A stretch of DNA of 64,000 nt from Oscillospiraceae bacterium (GCA_015065425.1 SVQH01000001.1:102572-166571), one strand, 5' to 3'. Positions 16,989 to 26,383 are shown, counted from the stretch's first letter. Numbers and translations are program-made. Notes: generated by a model from the letters alone, not told the origin.

Positions 16989-18272
16989 TTGAATTCTTAC
17001 AGACACTCTGTTGTTCTCGATGTGGACAAATGTACAGGCTGTACAACTTGTATAAGGCACTGTCCCACAGAGGCAATAAGAATAAAGGACGGTCACGCAG
17101 AAATAAATACTGACAGATGCATAGACTGTGGTGAATGTATCCGTGTATGTCCTCATAAGGCTAAAAAGGCAATGTGCAGCAAGTTTGAGCACTATCTTCA
17201 TTATAAGTGGAAAATTGCTCTGCCTGCACCTGCATTATTCGGTCAGTTTGACGGACTTGATGACGTTGATTCAGTTTTGCAGGGACTTTGCGACATTGGT
17301 TTTGATGATGTTTATGAAGTTGCCAAAGCTGCAGAAATCGTTTCAGGATATACAAGAGTGTATCTTAAATCTGATGCAATCAAAAAACCAGTTATCAGTT
17401 CGGCGTGTCCCGTTATTTCAAGACTTATATCACTGAGATTTCCGTATCTTAAAGATAACATTTTACCTTTGCTTCCCCCGATGGAAATAGCAGCTGCTGA
17501 AGCAAAAAAGAAAGCTAAAGAGCAGCATCCCGAATTTTCAGACGAGGATATCGGAGTATTCTTCATCTCTCCTTGTGCTGCAAAAGTAAGCTATATCAGA
17601 AACGGATACGGTGATTATAAAAGCAATGTAGATGTTGTGGTTTCACTGAGCGATATATATTTTATGTTGCTTAGTGCAATGAAAAAAAATGTTACCCCTC
17701 AGATTTCTTCAGAAGCAGGAATGATAGGCATAGGATGGGCTTCCTCCGGCGGAGAATCATCAGCAATATTAAACGACAGTTATTTATTTGCTGACGGAAT
17801 TGAGAATTGTATTCAGGTTCTTGAATCCATTGAAAACGGTAACATTCCTCAGATTGAGTTTGTTGAACTCAATGCATGTATCGGTGGCTGCGTCGGCGGA
17901 GTAATGACTATAGAAAATCCGTTTATTGCAAAAACGAGATTACAAACAGTCAGAAGGTATATGCCTGTCTCCAGGAACTTTTTACGAAATGATGTAAAGT
18001 ATATTCCCGACAGTTTTATTACCGATTCATTGCCGAACTACACCCCGATATCCCGTCTCAGCGACAGTCTTTCCGAATCAATGAGAATGATGGCACGTAT
18101 TCAGGAATTAAAAAAGACTCTTCCCGGCATTGATTGCGGAGCCTGCGGTGCCCCTACATGCAGAGCTTTCGCAGAAGATGTGGTCAGAGGAATAAATGAT
18201 GACCGGAAATGTGTTGTTCTTGAACATACAAAAATTTCAGAAAACAGTGAGGCGACCGAAAATGACAGTTAA
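16989..18272 (+). CDS. Hydrogenase-like FeS protein (HsfB-type, putative redox sensor)
   Basis: A 427-aa protein. Residues about 12-55 hold two [4Fe-4S] motifs (CTGCTTCIRHCP and CIDCGECIRVCP). The middle resembles the C-terminal half of [FeFe] hydrogenases, with cysteines in SSACPVIS, SPCAAK and NACIGGCVGG, but conserved H-cluster residues next to these look altered, so catalysis is doubtful. The C terminus has CGACGAPTCRAF, an extra FeS motif as in RnfB-type domains. The start is a TTG at 16989 preceded by AAGGTGA. It is probably a regulatory or electron-sensing protein of the hydrogenase. It overlaps the next start by 11 nt. Confidence 0.8.
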   Translation: MNSYRHSVVLDVDKCTGCTTCIRHCPTEAIRIKDGHAEINTDRCIDCGECIRVCPHKAKKAMCSKFEHYLHYKWKIALPAPALFGQFDGLDDVDSVLQGLCDIGFDDVYEVAKAAEIVSGYTRVYLKSDAIKKPVISSACPVISRLISLRFPYLKDNILPLLPPMEIAAAEAKKKAKEQHPEFSDEDIGVFFISPCAAKVSYIRNGYGDYKSNVDVVVSLSDIYFMLLSAMKKNVTPQISSEAGMIGIGWASSGGESSAILNDSYLFADGIENCIQVLESIENGNIPQIEFVELNACIGGCVGGVMTIENPFIAKTRLQTVRRYMPVSRNFLRNDVKYIPDSFITDSLPNYTPISRLSDSLSESMRMMARIQELKKTLPGIDCGACGAPTCRAFAEDVVRGINDDRKCVVLEHTKISENSEATENDS

Positions 18273-18588
18273 ACAACTTGCTGAAAAGTACTCATTTGAA
18301 GTATTATCGCTTCCTGAACCTGACAAAGAAATTTCGGGCGGATATGTTGGTGACCTTCTGAGTTGGGTCATGGGTCGTGCTCAGGCAGGCAATGCATGGA
18401 TAACTATTATGACAAATGTCAATATTGCAGCAGTTGCTGCTCTCAGCGATGTTTCTGCAGTTATTGTTGCAGATGGTGCTAAGCCTGATGCATCTGTCAT
18501 AGATACAGCAAATGCCAAAGGTGTAAATATTCTCGCAACAGCAGATACTGCTTATAATACCGCTGTCAGAATATGCAATGATATATGA
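18262..18588 (+). CDS. DRTGG-domain protein (second copy)
   Basis: A 108-aa relative of the protein at 16206, with the shared pattern DLLSWVMGRAQAGNAWIT, NVNIAAVAALSDVSAVI and a closing NILATADTAYNTAV. The start at 18262 follows GAGGCGA and overlaps the upstream gene; an ATG further upstream at 18196 lies within that gene. It ends in ATGA overlap with the PHP gene. Unknown ligand; probable sensor or adaptor. Confidence 0.72.
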   Translation: MTVKQLAEKYSFEVLSLPEPDKEISGGYVGDLLSWVMGRAQAGNAWITIMTNVNIAAVAALSDVSAVIVADGAKPDASVIDTANAKGVNILATADTAYNTAVRICNDI

Positions 18589-19325
18589 ACAGATATTATT
18601 ATGATCTTCACATACATTCATGTCTGTCTCCCTGCGGAGATGATGATATGACACCGAATAATATCGCAGGAATGGCAACTCTTGCAGGTCTTAATATCGT
18701 TGCCCTGACAGACCATAATTCTGCACGGAACTGTCCTGCATTTTTTGAAGCTGCGAAAAAAAACGGTATTATCCCTGTAGCAGGTATGGAGCTCACAACT
18801 GCAGAAGACATTCATCTTGTCTGTCTTTTTGAAAATCTCAATGACGCATTATCTTTTGATACATTACTTCAGAACCACAGAATACTCATCCCCAACAGGG
18901 TTGATATTTTCGGGGAACAAATTATTATGGATGGTAATGACGAGGTAATTGCTACAGAGAAGTTTTTACTTTCAAATGCAACAGATATCAGTGTTGATGA
19001 CGCCCCGCGGCTTGTAAAAGAACACGGCGGAATATGTTATCCTGCCCATGTTGACAGAGAAGCGAACGGTATAATTGCCACACTCGGTATATTTCCTGAT
19101 GACGAAAATTTTCTGTGTGCAGGTTTTCATGACGGCAGTAAAATCTCTGAATACTGCGAAAAATATCCCGCTCTTAATACAAGACTTCCTCTTGTTTCTT
19201 CAGATGCCCATTATTTATGGGATATAAGAGATAAGAAGTATTACCTTGAGCTTGATGATGAACCGTACTCAGGAGATTTAGTAAGAAAAGAATTATTCAG
19301 GGTACTGAGAGGTGAGAATACGTGA
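18585..19325 (+). CDS. PHP-domain metal-dependent phosphoesterase
   Basis: A 246-aa protein with the PHP metal-binding pattern: DLHIHSCLSPCG (first His pair), ALTDHN, GMELTTAEDIHLV, CYPAHVDR and SSDAHYLWDI. The family hydrolyses phosphoesters (nucleotides or phosphorylated sugars). Being embedded between ATPase and DRTGG genes of the hydrogenase operon suggests nucleotide or phospho-signal turnover, which is inference. Coupled at both ends by ATGA and GTGA overlaps. Confidence 0.85.
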   Translation: MNRYYYDLHIHSCLSPCGDDDMTPNNIAGMATLAGLNIVALTDHNSARNCPAFFEAAKKNGIIPVAGMELTTAEDIHLVCLFENLNDALSFDTLLQNHRILIPNRVDIFGEQIIMDGNDEVIATEKFLLSNATDISVDDAPRLVKEHGGICYPAHVDREANGIIATLGIFPDDENFLCAGFHDGSKISEYCEKYPALNTRLPLVSSDAHYLWDIRDKKYYLELDDEPYSGDLVRKELFRVLRGENT

Positions 19326-19879
19326 AAGAACTGTCACTGAATATTCTGGATATTGCCCAGAATTCAGTTAAAGCAAAAGCTGATGTTATCAGAATAATGC
19401 TTGAAGAGACTGAAAATACATTGTCAATAAAAATTATTGACAACGGCAGTGGTATGAAAAAGGATTTTTTAGATAATGTAACAAATCCGTTTACAACTAC
19501 GAGAACCACCAGAAAAGTAGGACTTGGTATTCCTCTTTTTATGCTTGCTGCACAGCAGACAAACGGAACTTTCAGTATAACTTCACGCCATGAAGACGAG
19601 TATATAAATGACCACGGAACAGAAGTTTATGCTCTTTTTTATAAAGATCATCTCGATTTTACACCGCTTGGAGATATAGTATCAACACTTACAGTCCTTA
19701 TACAAGGACAGCCATCTATAAGATGGATTTTTGACCACAAAACGCATAAAGGTTGCGTATCTCTTGATACCGATACCTTAAAAGAAGTTCTCGGGGATGT
19801 TCCTCTTGACACCTTTGAAGTAATTGTATGGATAGGGGAGTATCTTAAAGAACAATATAATGAAATTGGTTATTATTAA
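19322..19879 (+). CDS. GHKL ATP-binding protein
   Basis: A 185-aa HATPase-fold protein starting at a GTG that overlaps the PHP stop. It has the N-box region LNILDIAQNSVKA, the G1 box DNGSGM, NPFTTTRTTRKVGLGIPLF (F and G2 region) and no phosphorylatable His domain, so it is a stand-alone ATPase domain. It is the second such protein of this operon and differs from the RsbW-like one. The role is unknown; it could pair with the DRTGG or FeS sensors. Confidence 0.8.
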   Translation: MKELSLNILDIAQNSVKAKADVIRIMLEETENTLSIKIIDNGSGMKKDFLDNVTNPFTTTRTTRKVGLGIPLFMLAAQQTNGTFSITSRHEDEYINDHGTEVYALFYKDHLDFTPLGDIVSTLTVLIQGQPSIRWIFDHKTHKGCVSLDTDTLKEVLGDVPLDTFEVIVWIGEYLKEQYNEIGYY

Positions 19880-19915
19880 ACAACAATACACTTAAAACAT
19901 GAAAGGAACATTTTT

Positions 19916-20281
19916 ATGAAGTCATTAGCAGAACTTGCAGCAATCAAAGAAAAAATGCAGAACAAAGTTGTACTTCGTGAAGGAAGCTCCGATATCAGAG
20001 TAGTTGTAGGTATGGCTACTTGTGGTATTGCAGCAGGTGCAAGACCTGTACTCAATGCATTTGTTGAAGAAGTCAACAATCTTGAACTCAGTGACAAAGT
20101 AACCGTTACCCAAACCGGTTGTATCGGTATTTGCCAGTTTGAACCCGTTGTTGAAATTTTCGAAGCAGGAAAAGAAAAGGTTACTTATGTTAAAATGACT
20201 CCCGAAAAGGCAAAAGAAATTGCTGAAAAGCACCTTAAGGGCGGAAAAGTTATCGCTGAATATACAATCAGCAATATCTGA
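19916..20281 (+). CDS. Thioredoxin-like [2Fe-2S] ferredoxin protein
   Basis: A 121-aa protein with the cluster cysteines in GMATCGIAAGAR and QTGCIGICQFEP, the fold of HndB and of the N-terminal domain of NuoF. It lies 39 nt before the NuoF-like gene and is likely an accessory electron carrier subunit of the hydrogenase. The ribosome binding site is AAAGGAAC. Confidence 0.85.
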   Translation: MKSLAELAAIKEKMQNKVVLREGSSDIRVVVGMATCGIAAGARPVLNAFVEEVNNLELSDKVTVTQTGCIGICQFEPVVEIFEAGKEKVTYVKMTPEKAKEIAEKHLKGGKVIAEYTISNI

Positions 20282-20320
20282 TATAGTAAAATTTGAAGTG
20301 ATATATTGGAGGTATAAATT

Positions 20321-22120
20321 ATGATTCGCGCACAGGTATTGATCTGCGGCGGTACCGGTTGTACTTCATCCGGCAGTAATAAGCTTATCGCCGAATTTGA
20401 ATCTCAGATCGAAAAAAACGGTCTTATTGACGAAGTCAAGGTCGTAAGAACAGGCTGTTTCGGTCTTTGTGCACTCGGTCCCGTTGTTATCGTTTACCCC
20501 GACGGAACATTCTACAGCCAGGTAGAAGAAAAGGATGTTGAGGAAATCGTTACCGAACATCTTCTTAAGGGTAGAGTTGTCGAACGCCTTGTTTATAACG
20601 AAGTTGCTGAAGGCACAGTTATTGAACACGGTAATGTTTCCCTTAATGATACAACTTTCTATGCAAAGCAGAAGAGAGTTGCTCTTCGTAACTGCGGTGT
20701 TATCAATCCCGAAAGCATTGATGAATACATCGCTATGGACGGTTATGCAGCACTCGGTAAATGTCTTACAGAAATGAAGCCTGAAGATGTTATCAAAGTT
20801 GTTATGGATTCAGGTCTTCGCGGCCGTGGCGGCGGCGGATTCCCCACAGGCCTCAAGTGGAGTTTCACAGCTAAGAATCAGGCTGACCAGAAGTATGTTG
20901 TATGTAACGCTGACGAAGGCGACCCCGGTGCATTCATGGACCGTTCCGTTCTTGAAGGTGACCCCCACGCCATCGTTGAAGCTATGACTATCTGCGGTTA
21001 TGCTACAGGTGCTACAGAAGGTTATGTTTATGTCCGTGCAGAATATCCCATTGCTGTTGCCCGTCTTCAGAAGGCTATAGATGATGCCCGTGCCTATGGA
21101 CTTTTAGGTAAGGATATTTTCGGTTCAGGCTTTGATTTCGATCTCTTTATCCGTCTCGGTGCAGGTGCATTCGTTTGCGGTGAAGAAACTGCTCTTATGA
21201 CTTCCATTGAAGGTAACCGTGGTGAGCCTCGTCCCCGTCCTCCATATCCTGCAGTTAAAGGTCTTTTCGGCAAGCCCACAACAGAAAACAATGTTGAAAC
21301 ATTTGCTAACATTCCTCAGATACTTCTTCACGGTGCTGAATTCTTCAATACCATGGGTACTGAAAAGTCAAAGGGTACAAAGGTATTCGCACTCGGCGGT
21401 AAAATAAACCACACAGGTCTTGTTGAAATCCCCATGGGTACTACTCTTCGTGAAGTTATCGAAGAAATCGGTGGCGGCATTCCGGGAGGCAAGACATTCA
21501 AGGCAGCTCAGACAGGCGGTCCCTCCGGCGGATGTCTTCCTGCTTCCATGCTTGATATCGAAATCGACTATGATAACCTTGTAGCACAGGGTGCTATGAT
21601 GGGTTCAGGCGGACTTATCGTTATGGACGAGGACACCTGTATGGTTGATATTGCTAAGTTCTTCCTTGAATTCACAGTTGATGAGTCCTGCGGTAAGTGT
21701 ACTCCCTGCCGTATCGGTACAAAGAGACTTTATGAAATTCTTGAGAAGATTACAAACGGTCAGGGTACACTCGAAGACCTCGATGAAATGGAAGCTCTTT
21801 GTAATTACATCAAAGACAACTCCCTTTGCGGTCTCGGTCAGACAGCTCCCAATCCCGTCCTTTCTACATACAAGCGTTTCAAGGACGAATATATTGCTCA
21901 CGTTGTTGACAAGAAATGTCCCGCAGGCGTTTGTAAGAAACTTCTTTCAATCGTTATTGTTGAAGATAAATGTAAAGGATGTACAGCTTGTTCCAGAGTT
22001 TGTCCCGTTGGTGCAATTTCAGGCAGCGTAAAGAATCCTCATGTAATTGACCAGTCCAAGTGTATCAAGTGTGGTGCTTGTATCGAAAAGTGCAAGTTCA
22101 ATGCCATTATCAAGAAATAA
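20321..22120 (+). CDS. NuoF-like NADH-binding subunit of the [FeFe] hydrogenase
   Basis: A 599-aa multidomain flavoprotein. Residues 1-90 form a thioredoxin-like [2Fe-2S] domain (GGTGCTSSG, RTGCFGLCALGP). The centre is the FMN/NADH-binding domain (GLRGRGGGGFPTGLKW, CNADEGDPGAFMDR), then SLBB, then a [4Fe-4S] motif SCGKCTPCRIGTKR. The C terminus has two ferredoxin clusters (CKGCTACSRVCP, CIKCGACIEKC). This is the HydB/HndC architecture that passes electrons from NADH to HydA. Codon choice is rich in C-ending codons, as in hydA, suggesting high expression. Confidence 0.94.
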   Translation: MIRAQVLICGGTGCTSSGSNKLIAEFESQIEKNGLIDEVKVVRTGCFGLCALGPVVIVYPDGTFYSQVEEKDVEEIVTEHLLKGRVVERLVYNEVAEGTVIEHGNVSLNDTTFYAKQKRVALRNCGVINPESIDEYIAMDGYAALGKCLTEMKPEDVIKVVMDSGLRGRGGGGFPTGLKWSFTAKNQADQKYVVCNADEGDPGAFMDRSVLEGDPHAIVEAMTICGYATGATEGYVYVRAEYPIAVARLQKAIDDARAYGLLGKDIFGSGFDFDLFIRLGAGAFVCGEETALMTSIEGNRGEPRPRPPYPAVKGLFGKPTTENNVETFANIPQILLHGAEFFNTMGTEKSKGTKVFALGGKINHTGLVEIPMGTTLREVIEEIGGGIPGGKTFKAAQTGGPSGGCLPASMLDIEIDYDNLVAQGAMMGSGGLIVMDEDTCMVDIAKFFLEFTVDESCGKCTPCRIGTKRLYEILEKITNGQGTLEDLDEMEALCNYIKDNSLCGLGQTAPNPVLSTYKRFKDEYIAHVVDKKCPAGVCKKLLSIVIVEDKCKGCTACSRVCPVGAISGSVKNPHVIDQSKCIKCGACIEKCKFNAIIKK

Positions 22121-22134
22121 GGAGGAACGGAAAA

Positions 22135-23880
22135 ATGGCTGATGTAAACATTAAAATTAACGGCAGAGACTATACCGTTCCCGCCGGCAGCACTATTCTT
22201 GAAGCTGCCCGTATGGCAGGAATAGAGATTCCTACTCTCTGCTTCCTCAAAGAAATCAACGAAATCGGTGCCTGCCGTATCTGCGTTGTTAAAGTTAAAG
22301 GTGCAAGAAGCCTTGTTGCTGCTTGTGTATTCCCCGTAAATGAGGGTATGGAGATTTATACAAACTCTCCCGATGTTATAGAAGCAAGAAGAACAACTCT
22401 TAAGCTTATACTTTCAAATCATAAGAAGGAATGTCTTTCCTGTGTTCGTTCAGGTTCCTGCGAACTTCAGAAGCTTTGCCATGATTACGGCATAGATACC
22501 GAAACTGCTTTTTCAGGTGCTAAGACTTCTTCAGTTATTGATGCTTCTGCTTCTCACATGTACAGAGACAATGAAAAGTGCATCCTTTGCCGTCGTTGCG
22601 TAGCTGTCTGTGAAAAGAATCAGGGTGTCGGCGTAATCGGTGCCAACGCCAGAGGCTTTGATACTCATATCGGTTGTGCTTTTGAAAAGCCCCTCGGTGA
22701 AGTCTCCTGTATTTCCTGCGGTCAGTGTATCACTGTTTGTCCCACAGGTGCTATTGCAGAAAGAGATGACACTCAGAAGGTTCTTGAGGCAATCAATGAC
22801 CCCACAAAGCATGTTATCGTTCAGACTGCTCCTGCTGTAAGAGTAGGTCTCGGCGAAGAATTCGGCTATAAAATGGGCACTGTTGTTACAGGTAAGCTCG
22901 TTGCTGCTCTCAGAGCTCTCGGCTTTGATAAGGTATTCGATACCAATTTCTCTGCTGACCTTACAATCATGGAAGAAGCAACAGAATTCCTCGGCAGATA
23001 TGAGAAGAAGGAAAATCTTCCTCTTATCACTTCCTGCTCACCCGGATGGATCAAGTTCTGTGAAACTTACTATCCCGAATTTATTCCTAACCTTTCTTCC
23101 TGTAAGTCACCTCAGGGTATGTTCGGTGCGGTTGCAAAGACATACTATGCTGAAAAGATGGGTATTGATCCTAAAGACATCTATGTTGTAAGTGTAATGC
23201 CCTGTACAGCTAAGAAGTTTGAAGCTGAAAGACTTGACCATACAGCAGTTGAAGGTCTCGCTGATATTGATGCAGTTATCACAGTCAGAGAACTTGCAAG
23301 AATGATTAAGAAGGCAGGTATCCTCTTCAATCAGCTTCCCGATGAAGAATATGATGCTCCCTTCGGCCTCGGCTCAGGTGCAGGTACCATCTTCGGTGCT
23401 ACAGGCGGTGTTATGGAAGCTGCTCTTCGTACAGCTTATGAAACTCTTACAGGTGAAGAACTTGAAAAGCTTGAATTCAATGAAGTAAGAGGTGTTGAAG
23501 GCATCAAAGAAGCAACTTACACTATCGCAGGAAACGAAATCAGAGTTGCCGTTACCTCCGGTACTGCAAATGCAAAGAAACTTCTTGAAATGATCAAGTC
23601 CGGTGAAAAGACTTATGATTTCATCGAAGTTATGGCTTGTCCCGGCGGTTGTGTAAATGGCGGCGGTCAGCCCATTCAGCCGGCAGCAGTTCACAATAAT
23701 GTGGATATCCGTGCTGCAAGAGCTGCAGGTCTTTACAATGACGACAAGAATCTTCCCGTAAGAAAGTCTCACATGAATCCCGATGTAAAGGCAATTTATG
23801 CTGAATATTTCGGTGAGCCCAATTCTCATAAAGCTCATGAGATTCTTCATACAGGATATATTGCACGCCCCAAGTATTAA
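22135..23880 (+). CDS. hydA: [FeFe] hydrogenase catalytic subunit, NADH-dependent group A type
   Basis: A 581-aa enzyme making H2. The N terminus has a plant-type [2Fe-2S] domain, then a His/Cys cluster motif (HKKECLSCVRSGSCELQKLC), two [4Fe-4S] motifs (CILCRRCVAVCE, CISCGQCITVCP) and the H-cluster domain with TSCSPGW (about 299), MPCTAKK (about 355) and MACPGGCVNGGG (about 499). All H-cluster cysteines are present. The start at 22135 follows AAGGAGGAA 7 nt upstream; an ATG at 22060 lies in the upstream gene. With the NuoE and NuoF-like proteins it forms a trimeric, probably electron-bifurcating enzyme. Confidence 0.95.
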   Translation: MADVNIKINGRDYTVPAGSTILEAARMAGIEIPTLCFLKEINEIGACRICVVKVKGARSLVAACVFPVNEGMEIYTNSPDVIEARRTTLKLILSNHKKECLSCVRSGSCELQKLCHDYGIDTETAFSGAKTSSVIDASASHMYRDNEKCILCRRCVAVCEKNQGVGVIGANARGFDTHIGCAFEKPLGEVSCISCGQCITVCPTGAIAERDDTQKVLEAINDPTKHVIVQTAPAVRVGLGEEFGYKMGTVVTGKLVAALRALGFDKVFDTNFSADLTIMEEATEFLGRYEKKENLPLITSCSPGWIKFCETYYPEFIPNLSSCKSPQGMFGAVAKTYYAEKMGIDPKDIYVVSVMPCTAKKFEAERLDHTAVEGLADIDAVITVRELARMIKKAGILFNQLPDEEYDAPFGLGSGAGTIFGATGGVMEAALRTAYETLTGEELEKLEFNEVRGVEGIKEATYTIAGNEIRVAVTSGTANAKKLLEMIKSGEKTYDFIEVMACPGGCVNGGGQPIQPAAVHNNVDIRAARAAGLYNDDKNLPVRKSHMNPDVKAIYAEYFGEPNSHKAHEILHTGYIARPKY

Positions 23881-23885
23881 TATGA

Positions 23886-23918
23886 GAAAAAGCCGCTGTG
23901 AAATGCAGCGGCTTTTTC
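23886..23918 (+). terminator. Terminator of the hydrogenase operon
   Basis: A 13-bp perfect stem (23886-23898 with 23906-23918), 7-nt loop, with the T run in the stem arm. Confidence 0.9.
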
Positions 23919-23946
23919 ATAAAGAATAAAACAACATATTAAATGA

Positions 23947-23983
23947 AGAAATCCACTGTTATCATTAAGAAACAGCGGATTTC
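23947..23983 (-). terminator. Hairpin overlapping the 3' end of the membrane protein gene
   Basis: A 14-bp stem with one mismatch (23947-23960 with 23970-23983). On the minus strand it is followed by TCATTT, a weak tail. It overlaps the last codons of the gene ending at 23965. Confidence 0.5.
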
Positions 23984-24591
23984 TTTTTGTTATGCTTTCG
24001 TAAACGCTTTTCAACACCTGCAATTTTAACAAGTTCGATCATTGCAGAATACATGAAAATAATTGAATAAAAACTTGCGATCATTGCAAAAGTATTCATC
24101 ATATAATGTGTCCTGTTGATAAATATAATAATTCTGAAGAAAACTGCAAGAACAGCAATAATTATACTTGCAATAACAAGAGCGATTCCGAAAACTCTTA
24201 AAACTCTGTCAGTAATTCTCTTAAACTTGCAGGTTGCACAACATACACAGAAAAATGCATAAGGAATCATTTCAATCATCGTTATAAACGGATATGTATC
24301 TCTCACTCCAACCTCGACAGCGATAAGCTGGTTTATAAGAAGCGATACAAAGAACACTGTAGGGGGACATATCAAAATTATAGGTCTGTCCATTGCCATA
24401 GTAATGGCATAACAAGCAAAACACACTGCAGCAGTAAACGGTATTATAATATCAAAAACGATATTTATTGCATTTTTGTCCATTAATATCAGTTCAATAA
24501 CAAGACATACACAACTGGCAATACAGTAACCTATGGCATACCGTACTTGCTTATGGGACATGACAAAAGCAGGCATATCTTTAATAGGCAT
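23965..24591 (-). CDS. Six-helix integral membrane protein, unknown function
   Basis: A 208-aa protein with roughly six hydrophobic segments, a short N-terminal cytoplasmic stretch and a basic C-terminal tail (EKRLRKHNKKK). I do not recognise a family or catalytic motif. GGAGAAATT precedes the ATG at 24591, supporting a real gene. It is divergent from the PBP gene and convergent with the hydrogenase operon. Confidence 0.65.
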   Translation of the reverse strand: MPIKDMPAFVMSHKQVRYAIGYCIASCVCLVIELILMDKNAINIVFDIIIPFTAAVCFACYAITMAMDRPIILICPPTVFFVSLLINQLIAVEVGVRDTYPFITMIEMIPYAFFCVCCATCKFKRITDRVLRVFGIALVIASIIIAVLAVFFRIIIFINRTHYMMNTFAMIASFYSIIFMYSAMIELVKIAGVEKRLRKHNKKKSAVS

Positions 24592-24726
24592 TTTAATTTC
24601 TCCGTAATTTTCTTTTTTATTATAATATCATACTTTAGTGCCTAATTCAATAATATAAAAAGCGATTTTTACTTTTTTATCATAATTACCTCCTGATAAG
24701 TCAAAAATAGTACGGGATGTGATTAT

Positions 24727-26331
24727 TTGAAGAGAAACAAATCGACTATAGTAAAACGGGCTCATATACTTTTCATTTCAGTTATATTCATACTTGGAAT
24801 GTTATCATTCAGAATTCTTATGATTCAAGGAGATACACTCGTTGATGTTGCAGAAATACAATCAACAAAATCTGTAACTCTTGCAGTTTCAAGAGGTTAT
24901 ATTTACGACCGCAACGGAAATCCGCTTGTAAACACGGTAAAAACCGATAAATCCGTTGTTTTATCAAATAATATGACAACAAACACAATTAAGAATCTTT
25001 TTTCATCAGAAGCGGCAAAGGATGGCATTTTTATAAAAACGGGAACTATCGCAGAAAAAGATTCCGATTATATAAAAAATTTTTATGAACTAAAAAGATA
25101 TTCAGATAATCAGCTATGTAAACACATTATAGGATATACAGATTCAACCGGCTATGGGGTATGCGGCATAGAAAAGGCATTCGACAGAATACTTGATGAA
25201 GCTAAAGGTTCACTTAAAGTCTCATTCAAAACGAATGCACAAGGCAACGCATTGGTAGGCAACGGATTTGAAATTTTCAACGACAACTATGATTCATCTG
25301 CAGGAATATCCCTCACCATAGATAAGGATATACAACGTATAACAGAAGAAGCAATGAAAAACTCTGATATTACCTGCGGGGCTGCAGTGGTAATTGATGT
25401 TGAAACAGGAGGAATACTTGCAAGTGTAAGTTTACCTGAATATGATATAGAAAATCTTGGTGAATATCTCAACAAGGAAAATCAACCGTTCCTTAACAGA
25501 GCACTTAATGCTTATCCTGTCGGATCCGTAATCAAGCCATTTATCGCAGCAGCAGCTCTTGAAGAAGGATTTAATCTCTTTTCTGTTTACGAATGTAAAG
25601 GATATTATAATACCGGAGGAAATGTTTTCAAATGTTATAACTCAAATAAACACGGAACGGAAGATTTAAATACAGCAATTCAGAATTCATGCAACACATA
25701 TTTTATTAACATCGGTATATCTGCAGGTAAAGAACAGATTATCAGAACACTGGATTTATTCGGCTTCGGAAAAGAAATTCAGCTTTGCACAACGCTTATA
25801 GCCTCTTCAGGAAATCTGCCGACTTCCGAAGAAATTACATCTGATTCTCAACTTGCAAACCTATGTTTTGGACAGGGTGAGCTTACTGTTACCCCGATAC
25901 AGCTTGCTGCCGCATATTCTGCACTTGCAAGAAACGGCGAATATAAAGAACCTTATTTGCTCAATGAGTTATATGATAACAATAAGCAAATATATGGTTA
26001 CTATAAAACGGAAAATAAATATACCTCAGTCTCAGAAAAGACCTGCGATATAATAAATACAAGTTTATATAATAATATGCTGAACGGAACAGGTTCATCG
26101 GCATGTCCTGAAAATGTAACAGCTGCAGGGAAGACAGCAACAGCACAGACAGGACGATATGATGCAAACGGAAATGAAATACTGTGTACATGGTTTGCAG
26201 GATTTTTTCCTTACGAAGACCCTCAGTACACATTGGTAATCTTTAACGAGTACGGGAGCAGTGCATCTGAAGACTGCGGCCCCGTATTTAAACAAATTGC
26301 GGAGAAAATAACAAAAAATTCAAAGCAATAA
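24727..26331 (+). CDS. Class B penicillin-binding protein (PBP2/SpoVD-like)
   Basis: A 534-aa peptidoglycan transpeptidase with an N-terminal membrane anchor, a dimerisation domain (SRGYIYDRNGNPL) and a C-terminal transpeptidase domain with SVIK (active Ser about 267), SCN (about 320) and KTA in AGKTATAQTG (about 468). The third motif is KTA rather than the usual KTG. The start is a TTG at 24727 with GGGATGTGA upstream, resembling a GGAGGTGAT site. Proximity to dpaAB hints at, but does not prove, a sporulation role. Confidence 0.88.
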   Translation: MKRNKSTIVKRAHILFISVIFILGMLSFRILMIQGDTLVDVAEIQSTKSVTLAVSRGYIYDRNGNPLVNTVKTDKSVVLSNNMTTNTIKNLFSSEAAKDGIFIKTGTIAEKDSDYIKNFYELKRYSDNQLCKHIIGYTDSTGYGVCGIEKAFDRILDEAKGSLKVSFKTNAQGNALVGNGFEIFNDNYDSSAGISLTIDKDIQRITEEAMKNSDITCGAAVVIDVETGGILASVSLPEYDIENLGEYLNKENQPFLNRALNAYPVGSVIKPFIAAAALEEGFNLFSVYECKGYYNTGGNVFKCYNSNKHGTEDLNTAIQNSCNTYFINIGISAGKEQIIRTLDLFGFGKEIQLCTTLIASSGNLPTSEEITSDSQLANLCFGQGELTVTPIQLAAAYSALARNGEYKEPYLLNELYDNNKQIYGYYKTENKYTSVSEKTCDIINTSLYNNMLNGTGSSACPENVTAAGKTATAQTGRYDANGNEILCTWFAGFFPYEDPQYTLVIFNEYGSSASEDCGPVFKQIAEKITKNSKQ

Positions 26332-26364
26332 GTTTTTTGTATATAAACTTATTGCTTTGTTTTC
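26322..26364. terminator. Bidirectional terminator between the PBP gene and dpaB
   Basis: A 14-bp perfect stem (26322-26335 with 26345-26358). T-rich tails lie on both strands (GTTTTC on plus, GAATTTTTTG on minus). It includes the PBP stop codon. Confidence 0.8.
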
Positions 26365-26383
26365 AAGAGTATTTATTATAGGT

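Noticed and set aside
24668-24683. Very short minus-strand ORF (M-I-K-K-stop) after AGGAGGTAATT
   Set aside because: Four codons only, no evidence of translation or pairing with the downstream start; could be chance.
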